The notes under the pieces are model-generated. The model worked only from the letters and a program-made list of their open reading frames with translations. It did not search any database and had not been told where the DNA came from. Source: Rhodeus uyekii (taxonomy: Eukaryota > Chordata > Actinopteri > Cypriniformes > Acheilognathidae). From it: a stretch of DNA of 64,000 nucleotides. The position numbers were made by a program, and so were the translations under genes. Every line of letters starts with the position of its first letter. The stretch's first letter is position 1. The DNA lies in contig JAWRVZ010000025.1 in assembly GCA_037043235.1 (NCBI GenBank), positions 5,378,501 to 5,442,500 of the forward strand, read 5' to 3'. Shown here in pieces: positions 1 through 13,500 of this stretch.

Positions 1-570
1 TTCAATAAACCAGTTAAACCGGTTCACAAAACCAGTCTGAGGGATTCACGAATCAGACCGAATCACTGAATAACCGCCAATTTCGACTCATTGAACGGAG
101 AACCGCTTCTTTTGGTCAAATATAAAACCTTACTCGGCGAGCTCCGTTAAGGTTGCAACAAAATTAGCCTTGTTAGTCAAGATCAATATAAAACAGGTAA
201 TAGAGAACCGTGATCACAGGAAAGACGACAAGTGATTACTTCATGTGGTAAATGGCTGCATCGTTCTTCTAAACCGGTTCTTTGAAAGAACTGATCAAAA
301 GAACCGATTCGAAGAAATGAGTCAGAATTTCCTATTAATACCTACAGTACTTACAAAGATCCACCACAAGATGGCTGTAGCGCACATTAATTACCTACTA
401 AGGGGGTGCTTGCACTTTTCCCTGAATACAAAGCAATCTTTCGTCACATGTCAATATGGACATAGTATACTAAAAGTATTCATAGTGAACCATAACATAA
501 AAAGCACCAAAATATTACACCACTTATGCACTTCAAATGAAAGCTTTAATTAGAAATAGTTATATACACA
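1..570. other. left end, no gene; possible repeat
   Basis: Recurrent accggttc / gaaccg words in both orientations (for example 18-24 and 274-282) suggest the end of a diverged DNA element. Nothing else identified. Confidence 0.3.
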
Positions 571-799
571 CTGTAGAATTAAATTAAACTTTATACAAAT
601 ATTAAAATACTATCTTCACACCCACAGCAATGTACAGAGGAAACCCTCCCCCCAAAAAAGAAAAAAGTGTAATGGGGATGGGGAGCTGGGTGGATGAGTC
701 AACTTAAATTACATTTGCAGAAAAACACCGTACAACAGTGTTTCACACACATCCTGGATATCCTTTTTTCTTTTTTTTTTTTTTTTTTTACTTGCGTCT

Positions 800-2977
800 T
801 TTATTTTTTAAATTAAACGCATCCTTTGAATTAAACAAAAAGAAATAAAAACTCGTAGGTTCATATTTCACAATCCTTGAAAAAAAAAAATGTTCTGACG
901 AAATTCGGGTGGACAATCTTATATCACATCCTCCAAAGGAGTAAAACCCTACGTCTGAAATTTAACAAGACAATGTTTATGCATAGAAAAAAAAAGTAAG
1001 GCCATAAGGAAACTGAGGACAAATGACCATAAAGCCAGTGAGACAGAAGAAATGTGATTACAAAGTGAGAAATGTATCAATTGTACAAGTTAAGGCAGCA
1101 GTAATATTTTGCCTTCAGTTTGCATGAAAAAAAAGAAGTAAATCAATTTACAAAAACAAGCCAGGAACACAAAACTGAGGATGTGCAGATAAACAAACTG
1201 CTCTCTCTCTCCAAAGTCAGACACACACACACACACATATATATATATACACATATATTTATATATATATATATATATATATGATGCATGGGGACAAACA
1301 TCAGTATTTTGTGTGAACCACAGGGATATACACATTATGGGACAATGTCCAATGGGTAAAGACGTAAAATGTAAAACAAAAAGCATCTCAGACAAAAGAT
1401 TCATTGGTTTTTCAAATGCCCATTTCCCAAAAGAACATTATGAGTGAAGAACAAGGCCATTTTCTGGAGCTGCATTTAAAAAAAGTTCCCGTTTTCCTTT
1501 GTTCAGTTCCCGCTCCTTGTTTGTTGTCATGGTTACTATTTTGACTTATCATTCATTTCAGCTGTGTTCACCCCATTACCATCTGCAGAGAAGTCACAGT
1601 CTATGTTTACATTAGTTCTTGTTTTTCTTCAGTTACCTGTATTTGGATGTATCATTGAAGCGATTTAATGCATATTTATCTAAATCTTCATCGTTGTGTC
1701 CTCAACCTTTGCTGACATACACATATACATATATATCAAAATTAGTATATACAGTGCATTAAAATAATGTACAACCTACTTAAGACATGATGGGATATCT
1801 GATTAATTGTATCTTTACAAATACCAATACTTAATAGTAGATTAGTCAAATATTTATCATGAAAACTTAATAGATTCAAATATATGCAACTTAATTTTCT
1901 GCTTAAATTATATTCCAAATATGATTAGTCCAAGTTAAAGCTCATAAGGTGCAGCCCAGCAATGAACTTAGTCAATACCCAACAAAGTCCTCTTGGACAA
2001 AGAACATACAAGTGATTAAAAAAAGAAAGTTTTCTTTACTTGTGCGTGCAACACATAAACATGAGAGAGCTATACTTGCTTTTAAAAGGAAGAAATAAAG
2101 TTGAGTGAGAACAGTGATCTCAATGTACTGAAAGTATGTCTCCCTCACTTTGGACAAACAGACACATAGACAAGAACATCCATTCTAGTTAAATAACATC
2201 TCAATTAGAAAATGGAGGTATTGAAAATGTTTCCTATTTTGGGAAAAGAAGCCTAGATGATACTTCAGCCCTCTTCGAATCACAACAGCCACAGTCACAC
2301 AGGCATCAGAAACACACACGCGCGCACACGCAGAGCACAGCACAGCACAGGTACTTCTTGACAAATAAAAAGGCAAGCATGTATTTGAATACAGTACAAT
2401 GTAAATCAGTTCAACCCTGCGTCTTGCACAAGGAACAAGTGTCGAGATGGTGCTATGCATGCTTCGATTGTGCCGTGCTCCCGTGTGTACGCGCATAGAA
2501 TGAAACAGAGAATAGAAATTGCACAGAACATGCAGCATCAAAGAGAGAAGGGCCTGGCTTAGCAAATCCTAGCTGAACTCTCCCCTTCACAAGAGGTCAC
2601 AGTCATTGACGGAGCAGAGGTCCACAACGTAATCTGAATGCATTCATTTGTATTTAGCAATTCCTCACCATTACGAGGTAAGCCTGTGAGCGCACCTGCA
2701 AGAAAGGTGTTAAACTCGAGCATTTGCGACCCTTTGAGGGGCTGTCCGGTCAAAAGTTCTTCCTGTGAAGAGAGCTTCCCGACTCCACGGGGGGCCGCGC
2801 GCAGCTTGTAGACCCCAGGGCCGGGCGATTTGTTGGCAGACGGACAGCTGACGGATCTTATTTACTGCTGTGTTCTGAAGGGTGGGTTTGGGGTAAGTGT
2901 TTGGTGAGAAGCTTTAGGGGTTACAGTGCTGGCCAGCGATGACAGAGAGGGGGTGGGGGGGGGGGCAGCACACAGAC
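800..2977 (-). other. susd6: probable susd6 3' UTR
   Basis: No ORF of note lies downstream of the stop codon, which fits a long 3' UTR. A minus-strand AATAAA (TTTATT on plus, about 799-804) gives a possible end, but others exist and the true end is unknown. The stretch contains a G-rich tract near 2950-2966 and an AC/AT microsatellite near 1220-1282. Confidence 0.4.
1220..1282. repeat. AC/AT microsatellite
   Basis: Short AC array followed by two AT arrays, within the proposed susd6 3' UTR. Confidence 0.9.
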
Positions 2978-3003
2978 TCAGGCTTCTTTTAGCAATGGGA
3001 TAT
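2978..3003 (-). CDS. susd6: susd6 terminal coding exon (26 coding bases)
   Basis: After the acceptor cttttcttcag| at 3004, two bases complete an Asp codon. Then come IPLLKEA and TGA (stop at 2980-2978). The PLLKEA C-terminus matches my recollection of SUSD6 orthologues, which is how this very short coding exon was found. The rest of the exon is 3' UTR running to lower coordinates. Confidence 0.85.
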
Positions 3004-3545
3004 CTGAAGAAAAGACATCAAGAAGGTATAAGGTTAGGCATGAAAATAAATGAAATGAAAATAAGTATTGTAACATCACAAACAAACAAAAAAACAGGTC
3101 AATGGAATGTAGCTCATTTTTTTAAGTATTAAAAATACTTTAGAAATGAAATCCACACCTATTCTGTGATGAGTGTTTTAAAATAAGGAATACGATTCAA
3201 TTTGAGCATAATATCAAAAAAGTCATTATAAAAAAACATTACAATTAAGGAAAAAAGTTTTATAAAAAAACATTAAGTCATGCATTAGTCTCTTAAAATA
3301 TAAAGTAATTAAACCTTTTTATGAAGAGGCCGCGTTAGTTCGGGTAGTAAAATTATATTTATTTATTATGAATAATAATCATACTAAATACATTTATAAT
3401 GTATGATATTGTAAAAAAACAAAACTGTCATTTCTGAATCTGTATTTTGAACAATGATTCAATGGACATTCATAAAGAGAGCTATTTACTTAATTCCTGA
3501 ACGAATCAGCCATTTGAATGAATCTACACACACACACACACACAC

Positions 3546-3617
<72 letters not shown>

Positions 3618-6600
3618 CAAAAAACAAATATATTTTCCACACATTTAAAATTTGTTTAAAAAAAACCATTGCTTTATTAATTATGGACTTGATTTTATAT
3701 GTCATTAAACCACACATCACCTCTACATCTAGATTTGCAAATTCACTCACCATCACCATAGTCTTCGGCAGAAGTGACTGAAAGCAAGCTGTGCTGATCG
3801 CTGCTCTCGCTGCTCTGCCTGCGGTGTAGAGGCGCAGCGGCACCAGGCTGCTCAGCAGCCCAGGAGCGAGAGGAAGAGGGCGATGGAGAGGAGGAAGAGG
3901 GCACCTGGTGAACCAATACAGTCTCTGCGTGACACAAGGGTGCAGCAGTCGAGGTGGAGGGGAAACTGTAACTCGTCTGAGCCTGTTCGAGAGCTTCGTT
4001 CAAACCCTCTGCCTGCGGGCCCTCCGACAGCACGATCTGAACCCGGGACTCAGGAGGTGGCACAGAACTGCCACCCGCGCCGTACACGGCCTCTTCGTAG
4101 GAGGGTAGCGAGACTTGAACGCCCTCCACCATGATGGTGGTAGTCTGTCCTGACACACCCTGCTCCCGGCTGCTTTGAAAGAGAGAAGGCGAGATATGGG
4201 AATAAAAGTAAGGCTTAAACGGTATCAAATCCTGACCTGTGGCTTACATCACAGTGGGCTGATTATGCAACAGCAGATTACTGGAACAACAGCGCCGTAG
4301 GGGAGATGCCATATTTGTTCATGTCAAACAGTCGGAATTAGGATTGACTTCAACTCTGCAAACTACTAAAATTAGTACATATGCTAACACTTTTCAATCT
4401 TTTCAATGCATTCAATGGTAATTTAAAAAAAATCTTAAACCAAGTGGCACGCACACAGGTTAAAATGCTTACATCTTTTATATTGTTTAAAATATAGAAA
4501 GAAAAGTAATTCATAGTTCAAAAGTTTGGTGGTCAGTAGGATTTTTTCATACTATTGATATTCAGTAAGGATGGATGAAATGCAGTGACTATAAAGATCA
4601 CATTACTAAAAAATCAGCATGTTATCAAAGGAATATTTTTTTAATAATTAATAATAATAATAATTTAATAATGATTAATAATAATAAATTAATGAATAAT
4701 TTTAAAATACATTATTTTTTTTTAATTCTAATAATATTTCACAATATTATCATAATTTTATAAAAAGGTAAACTTCAAAGTATACTCAATTCTTTTTTTA
4801 CTTCCACTATTTATTTACTTGAAGCATTTTTATAAAAACAAGTCCTGACCATTTCCATCCTCACGTTTTTAGATTTAGATTTTTAGGACTCTATGTAATA
4901 AATGAATTGTCATTGAAGAAGACACAGGGCCTCACCGGCTATGGTGGAAGGACTTGAGTTTGGGCTGAAGCAAAACAAACAGCACCACCAGCAGCAGGAT
5001 GAGGGCCACAGAACTGGCGGTGGAGGCCACGATAGACAGAGCCGGCATGGGCAGCGTAGAGTGCTGCTCCTCGCCTGGAAGAGAAACACTTTGTTTGATT
5101 CACTGCAGTGAGTAAAGCCCCCCCAAAAAAGGTTTATGGAAGCATATAACCAGATCCAGCTGAAAAGCAGATTTAAACCAGTCTAAGGTAGTTCGCTGGT
5201 CTGCCATCCTGGCTAAACTGTTTATCCTGGCCTGATTTGGGGGTTTTAGAGGGTTTGAGGTGATTTCAGAAGGTTGTGCTGGGAAACCAGCTGGCCAAAC
5301 ATAAAAACCAGCAAACTACTTCTGTTTTAGACATTTGATTGTTATCAGGATAACTTCGATAAAGCTGATCACAAAACCTAACAATCAGATTTAAACGATA
5401 AACTGTGTGAAGAAAAAAATATATATACGCATTTAAGCCACACCTGACAAATTTCATCTCAATGTTTAGAGCTCCCGAAAACATGAACAATGAAATATGA
5501 TTAACAAGCGTAAAATAAATGATAGGTGCCTTTTGGGACCTAAAATTTCTGATCATTTACTGAATAGCTTGAATTTACATTATTATAATTTAATAAGATT
5601 CTCTAGTCTCAACATTTATAAAAAAGGAAAATTATCGAGGGAAGATTATCCAAATGGCCGAGCTCCTGCTGCTGTGTGACGTACCTTGAACAGGGTGACA
5701 GCTGATCTGCATGGATGATTTCCACTCTCCATTGTCGCAGGTTCGGAACTGGTACCCTCCTTTTAGAACGTAACCCTCAGCACAGAAGTACTCAATCACG
5801 GTACCCTGGGTTAGTCTGTGGCACGGCGAGGGGTGGCAGTTATATCCTCCATTCTCCGGCTCATTCGGTGGTTGACAAACTATTGGAAAATAAGCTTGAG
5901 AGCTCAAGCAGTAGAGTGTGGCGCTTGCAACGCCAAGGTCATGGGTTCGATTCCCAAGGTAAGCAAGAACTGATTAGAATGTCAATGTGTACCTTGACTG
6001 TAATGTAAGTCGCTTTGGATAAAGCGTCTGCCAAATGCATAAATATAAATGTAAATGAGAGTCAGTGTGAGTGAGAGGAACCCAAGCTTTCATATTAAGT
6101 TAGAAGTTTGACGAAGAACTGGTTTTCTACTCAAAAACGTGGAATTACAATATGATGAGAACACAGCATTAGCCTTCGTGGAATGAAATGCTGATGAGAA
6201 AACAGGATCAGGGGATAAAGAGAGGGTTAAAGTGAACATACCATCATTTTTGACGCAGCGAGGCGGGTCAGAGGACCATTGGCCTGAGACGGTGCAGGTG
6301 ATGATGCTGTAGCCATCCAGCGTGTATCCGGGATCACAGCTGTACTGCAATAGTGTGCCAACAGGGAAGGAGCCACGGTTTGTTTCTGTCAGGTTCCCAC
6401 GGCCATGAGGCACAACTGAGGGTCTGGGACAACCTACAGGGACGGACAGAGCAGAGGTTTGCATAAAAACAACCAAATTCAGCTCAAAAAAGAAAAGCAG
6501 TATAGACTACATAAACAAGTTTAAAATAAATAACTAATCCACTTATTGACTGTTCATATGGGACAACAAATCTAACCGGAAGAAAAAGCTAAAACAATTA

Positions 6601-9600
6601 AAAGGTGCGTCTCAAGTCAAGTTCTTGTACTCTATTCAATGCCGTTTTGTAGCATAAATGATGCGAGTAGTGTACTAAAACGTCCAAATAGAGAAAGTGC
6701 ACTTCAAATACCGCAATGGTTCGTTTAGGTTCACAATGCAGCTTTCCTTATGTTGTAGAAGTTGAACATGAGTTCAAGTTTCAGTTTCGAGTGAAACTCC
6801 CGATCACGCAGACTCCAACTGAAACGGCTACATTTCGCAGAGCAACTTTGTGACAGCACCTTAAGGCTGCTTTGAAATATTCAGAAGAAAAAAATGATTT
6901 GCACTAACCCTAAAATTCAAGAGTAAAAGGAGACACAAGTAGATCTTATTTTTATATTGCTTTCTGCTATTACATCCTCAATTTAACAAAAACTTCTCCC
7001 AGATTACACCCATAAAGTCCAGCTTTGAAAAGCATAACATTATACTACATTTCTGCCTTCTGGGTTAATGGCATAAGGCCAGCGGTATCTCTTTCCCTCT
7101 CATTTTCTTCATCTTTCCCTCTCATTTTTTTCGTCTTTCTCACACGAGCAAAAAATAAAAATAAAAACATTCACTGAGCCTCTGAGCCAAAGCTTTATTC
7201 ACACAATAGATCACTTGAAACACATAAACATGTCTATCCCCTACATTTATCAAGCAGACTGAAAACAAATCAAACAAACAGGGTCTGTTTGGAGAGACCA
7301 CCTCGATCGCGGTGTTGTCTAATCTGAGCTTTTAACATGCTCTTAAGCCGCGATCAGCCGATTATGGACTCAGAGGTCGGACATACAGCTCGATCTCTTC
7401 TGTTTTGACACCAGAGAAACATTCAGGATATGAACCGCAGATGCAAATCTTCACAATCCATTATATTAAACATGTGCAACATCTGTAAGCAGCCACACTC
7501 AAAGTCGCCGTACATTACAATGTACAGTGTGATAAATGAAAAAAGGGTAGGCTTAAAATATGTAGAAACAATTACATCTTTTAAATGTAAAATAATAAAA
7601 CAATAAATGTAAAAATATACATTAATTGTAAAAAGTACAAAAATATAATCAAATATAATACAAAATATAACAATAATAATCAATTAAAAGGCCTGAAAAC
7701 CAATTACTTGGAAAAAGAACATTTTATTCTGATTAATATCATTATAATTTATTTTATTATTATTAAACATAACTACTTATTGAATATTTATGCAGTTTTA
7801 TGCAAGCCACTATGATAATAAGCCACTTGAAGCCATGTATTAAAGGGGGCTTACGCACAACACAAAGCATTTTACCCCTCGGCCATGGTAAAATCATTGT
7901 ACTCAAGTAGCTTATTGCTTTGTTCTTGACTTATCCTTATATTCCATAAATAAACCTGTCACAAAAGGAAGAGAATGAGACTATATATAACAAAATAACC
8001 AAATGTGACCTAATGTAGCTCACATAAAAAATATAAAATACTGTATTTCAAACCTCAGTTAAAATGTTTTTTTTGCCTTAGATCTGATTAAAACTGGATC
8101 TTCAAAATAGTGTTTTTCTTCCTTGATGTCATATCCTAGTTAGTTAAGGATCTAATCAATGGAAATCGTCAAAAGAATCTCAGATTTGCGGAAGAACGTT
8201 TCTAAATGACAGCCGCCCAGACTTGCTGTGACAAGTAGGACCGGGCCTTCACAATATCTAAAACTGATTGTACACTTGACAATAGAAATGCCTATCTTAG
8301 GAGTACCACATGGGATGGAGTTACGTGTTTGAAAACATTACGTCCAAAAATATGTAGTGTTCCAAATGAAATCCCAATGAACCTGTTTGGCCGGCAGAAG
8401 TTTCGTAAGAAACTAGGCTAATTTAGTCTGTCTTGAATAGCAGAACAATTTACCACAGAAAAATTCCTAATGTACTCTAACCGGATGCTTGACCTACTCT
8501 AATAAACACCGATAATCTGAATAAAATATAACTCGTTTAGATAATGAGAAGTTTAGCATTTAGAGTGAAATCCCAAACAACGAAACTAAATGTCAAACAC
8601 ATGGTCCTGAACGGCCTTCACCCTCCATCTGTCCATGATGCAGCACCCAGAATAAAGAAAAAAACGAAGGGATTTACAGTGGAATGAAATTCTAATTATC
8701 CTTCATTACAAATGGTCTAAAAAGCGGATCACATTACTGACCACTGCAGTGCGCAGCTGCTCAGTGAGTGCAAAACCCAGCGGCGCAGGCATGGATTAGT
8801 CCCTGCTGTCTCAAAAGAAAAAAATCCTCCCTGGTAAATATGTTTTTTTTGAAGATCTCCTTATGACGTGTGTGTTTTTTTCAATCTCTATTGTTTTCCA
8901 CCCATCTCTCTTAATTCAGCTCCCTGAGACTGTAAGCATATTGTCAGTAAATGGAGGAAGCCGGCTCGTTCCTCTCTCCCATTTAAGGAATTTGTAGAAA
9001 CTAAAGAGGAAGGATCTCCCACAGATATAAACCTAAATAAGGGAAGGCTGGAATGACAAAAATCTTTAAACTGCAAAATGATTAATTTTGTAATCACAAG
9101 AAGATTATATCATGACTTCTTTTTTTTATTCCCAAAATATTTTATAACCATGTGGTAATGTCTATTTTTTCTTCTTCTAGTGACTTACGGTAAATAAGAA
9201 TAAATAAGAAGTCTGGTGTCGGCATAGAAGTTTCCACTGATGTAATAGTTGAGTTTTTATAATAGTTTCATTTTTGTTAACTAAAATTAAACTAAAAACT
9301 AACATATCAACAATTTCCCCCATATGAATGCACTTAAAATCACTCGATTCGTTCCAAATGACCATAAATGCCCATTTAACAACCCGCATTAAGCTTGACA
9401 ATGTCAATAGATAGAAATAAAACTACATTTTTTAAATTATTCTAGTTCGCAGCCCTAAAATACTAAAAGTGTACTAAATTGAAAATATATACTCAAAAAT
9501 AAATTCATAGAATCACTCACATAGACATAGCTAATAAACACATGTTGGAAAAATACACTATTGTTAAAATGTATGTTTAACAGTAGTACATCAGTATCTA

Positions 9601-10511
9601 TCCCAGCTGACACATTTCTACCAACATAATGCCCTGAACTAACCTCATGATGATTCATTCATAATAGATGCTTGTTTGTTCATTGAACTCTTAATACAGT
9701 TATCAGCAAAGCCTGTTTGCAAACCTCCAATGGCATGGGCCAACGCGTTTATTGCACTGCAAGTTTGACGTTGTTGACGAAACAAGCGAAACCGCAGCTG
9801 CTGAGATGTGAGACCCACCCATGACAAAACATGTCTTGAACAGCTCTCAAAGGGCTAATAACAGTATGTGGTTTCCTTCTTGTAAGAAAATGCTGCATGA
9901 GAGAGGAGGCAGCGAGATACTCGAGTCTCACATTTCTGTGTACATAACACAGGTTTGCGTTAGAAGGTTTGGATGACATGAATCATGCTGCAGGCGAAAG
10001 GGAGGAACGAGTTGATGTGTGAGAGTATGTCTGCGTTTACTGTTCCTGCATGCATTTTGCGCAGACTCAAAGGGTTAAAGGGAAGCACAGGAGGGGCGTC
10101 GCATATCTGTGACGGGAAAAGCTGACTGCGAGAGATAAAGCACACCCACAGCCTCTCTCGGCTGAACAGGAAGGGATGTTAGGAAAGAGTTTTAGTGAAA
10201 GGGGTGTTATTCCTGCAGGCATTGAGGAATCAGTTTCCACATGCACATGTCTAATAACAGAAAAAAAGACAGTAGAAACAAACGAACTTGGGTGCTACAA
10301 CAAAACGAGCCCTGACAAGACATCCAGGAGACTCTCCCAGGAAAAAAAAAAAATCACTGATCCACCCAGAATGAAACCATGACTGTTCAAACATATAATG
10401 CCTGAGATTCACAGATTCATTAATATTTATTGACTCAATACAAAAACATTGACCAAAAAATCCAGCACCAACAGAGACTGTATAACATAATAATGAATAA
10501 ATAATGAAAAA

Positions 10512-10577
<66 letters not shown>

Positions 10578-13500
10578 GACCCATATACATACATACAGTA
10601 ATACCTCGGTTCACGAGTTTAATTCGTTCCAAGAGCTCATAACCCAAAATTCTCGTACACCAAAACAATTTTCCCCATTAGAATGCAATAAAAATCACTC
10701 GATTCGTTCCACATGACCAGAAATGCCCATTTTAAATATTTTTTTGGTTTTACCCTATTAGTTACACTTATAATTATAACCATTAAGATCTCATAAATAA
10801 TTGACAATTAAACTCTAAAAGTACTTGGCAATTTACTGTAACGCGCACTTTAGCTTTGAGTAGCGTCGCTGCTGGCGTGAAGGAGACGAGAGGAGGGTTT
10901 TACTCCTTAGAAGGAGAATTTCGTAGCATCTTTCTTACTCATCTTGAGGTCATTGTCTATATGCTGTACTATACGTATACATTTCACTACATGAACAATA
11001 GCGATCACAATTAATGTTAACCGCTGTAAATCAAGAATGCACTGTGGTGAATGATGCAAGCAAACCAAGCGACGCTGAGAGAATGAACGAGTTAAGGGGG
11101 TGATAAAGGGGTCGGAACCGCGTGACTGTTTTGTGAGAGGCTGTCGTTAGGATATTTCCAGTAAAAATGCATGCGATGATGCTGAGCGTTAGGACTTTTC
11201 CACAAAAAAAACATGCGCGTGGGCGAGGGAAAAATTATCTTGCACTCCGATACAATGCTCATACACCGATTTGACTTTCCATGCTTGTACATCGATTTGC
11301 TCGTATACTAAGTCACACATAAACTGAGGTATTACTGTACATACACACACACACACACACGCACAGGAATTTAAAATACCTAATATTGGCCCATCACTGA
11401 TATGGATAATGATATATCTTGCTAAAGTAACTGATTATATTGATTATTGGCCATCACATTAACATTTTACATTTATGCATTTAGCAGACACGTTTATCCA
11501 AAGTGACTTACATTACATTCAAGGAACACATTGAATCGGTTCTTGCTTTCCTTGGGATCGAACCCATGACCTTGGTGTTGTAAACACCAATGCTCTACTG
11601 ATTGAGCAACAGGAAATCACAAAATAAAATGAAAAGATTCAAGAAAATAAATAAATAACAGCATCCATAAAATATATAGTCTCTTTTCATTTGGGACATG
11701 TGGACAGCAGAAGGGCCTTAAACGATGCCCGTCTTCTAAGAGACAGAACAAAAGCATTAACCAAAGCTCCACATGTTCTTTATTACGCCCATTTGCACCC
11801 CCGAGGTCGGCAGCTGACAGATTTAAGCAGCTTGTCCTCACAAACCAAATCGACTAGGAGGGAAACCCGAGAGACCCAATCTGACAGAAGACACAGAGGA
11901 AGACTCTATTGTTCCTCTGACCTTTGTCACAGTGAAAAGTGGCAGATGGGTGTTCGCACCCTCCTGATTCTATTCGGACAGCTGTGAGGCACAAGTAACT
12001 CCTCTTCTGTGTACAGAGAGCAGGGATAAAAAAAGGAAGAAATAGAGAGCAAGAGGGGGCGCCTGGTGCTCCTGCTGTGTCTGCTATCAGCGGATGGCTC
12101 TAGACACAGTGCTCTTGTGTTTGGGATCACTGTGCCTTGGCTCACCCACTCCAGGAATGCACTCGGCCCACAGCTAATGACAGACTGGAGCCTCTGTGCT
12201 GCACACAAGCAGTCGGAGCAAAAGCTGCTGCCATTCAGATGCCTGGATCCTTGGCCAGCAGCTGTGCTCAGAGGTGCTGACATCAATTGTGCTGGCTAAT
12301 GGGTACTAGGAACTTGAGTGCGAAAAGGGCATCTGTTTAAACGTGACTGGTCAACTTTGAGGGTCAACAGTGAACGGATATCAAACACTGTCTGCAAAGA
12401 CAGCTGCTACAGTTAGCTGTTTGGAAGCAAGGCTGGGAGATTTTGTTTTGGCAGTGCTAAGCAAAAAAAGGGGTGGAGTATTGTTTCCTCGGATAGATTT
12501 ATGTAAATAGTTTCACTTTTTTAATCTCACGCCAGTCACATCACGAGCCAAACCGCCAAGGGATCGGCTCAACACGCAACAGATACAAAACACTAGTCAC
12601 GGCAATCTTACAGCAACTTTAAAATAATTGATACTGGTCAAATACGTAATTGAAAAAGTTGTTGCGAAAACTCATGTTGCGATGTCTTATTCACCAATAG
12701 AACCAGATTCACTGAAAAGATTCAACTCAAAAGAATGACTGGCTAATGAATCAGACATACGATTTCCAGAGAAAAACAACTTTAATTGGGTCTGTTACTC
12801 ATCACTTTGTTACTTTTCTGGTTATTACCTATAGCAACTAATAAATCAGACATTTCAAACAATCACAGGAGAGAGCGTTCTTCCACATTGAAAAGAAAGG
12901 TGGATACAAGCGTACAAGTTTTATGGAGAACTTCTATGCTGCATTTGGATCCTTCTTAAGCTTAAAAAAGCTCATGTAATTACATGTAAAAATACCAGTG
13001 CATTCTTTATAATGTCTCTATTATTTTAGAATGGAAATCAAACCTGATTCAAAATCAGGAAATTATGAAACAAGGTGTATACTCTACATTTAAGGAACTC
13101 CATTTAAATATCTTCCAGAAAAGAATCTTGCCTAATCCTCATATGAGGAACTGTTTGTCTGTTAGTCACTTATATTATTACTTCCTCAATGCCTTGCCGT
13201 GACTCAATAACTCTGTCGCGTCTAGCAGCACTTGGTCTCATAGTGATTCAATTATTACAGATCCAACATCTTGCCTTGTATAGCCAGAGTATTGTCATTG
13301 AACACGACAGGATGAGATGAGAATGGCCAAACTGCGTGATTTCCCTGAGGTGTAATGAATATATGAAATATTGACTGCTAGTTACCCAGCTACAAATAAG
13401 CAAACTTGTGAGCAAATACACCAGCAAAAGAAATAGGGGGTAAATGTAATTTTTAGATTCGCAATTTCACATAAATAGTTTCATATTATAGCCCCTTTCT

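Noticed and set aside
3743..3750. susd6 ending at SAEDYGDGE with a stop at 3743
   Set aside because: The apparent stop lies inside a consensus GTGAGT donor, and a downstream exon supplies the conserved PLLKEA end in the right phase.
3490..3843. Open frames of Tyr-Ile and His-Thr repeats on both strands near 3.5 kb
   Set aside because: They are translations of the AC/TA microsatellite.
3883..4134. Plus-strand open frames at 3.9-4.1 kb
   Set aside because: They are antisense shadows of the GC-rich susd6 cytoplasmic exon.
5932..5960. A possible tRNA gene
   Set aside because: The B box is intact, but the rest does not fold as a tRNA and the body continues into a SINE tail.
11691..12299. Overlapping open frames on both strands at 11.7-12.3 kb
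   Set aside because: No homology recognised, no splice signals consistent between frames, and the stretch lies inside a susd6 intron.
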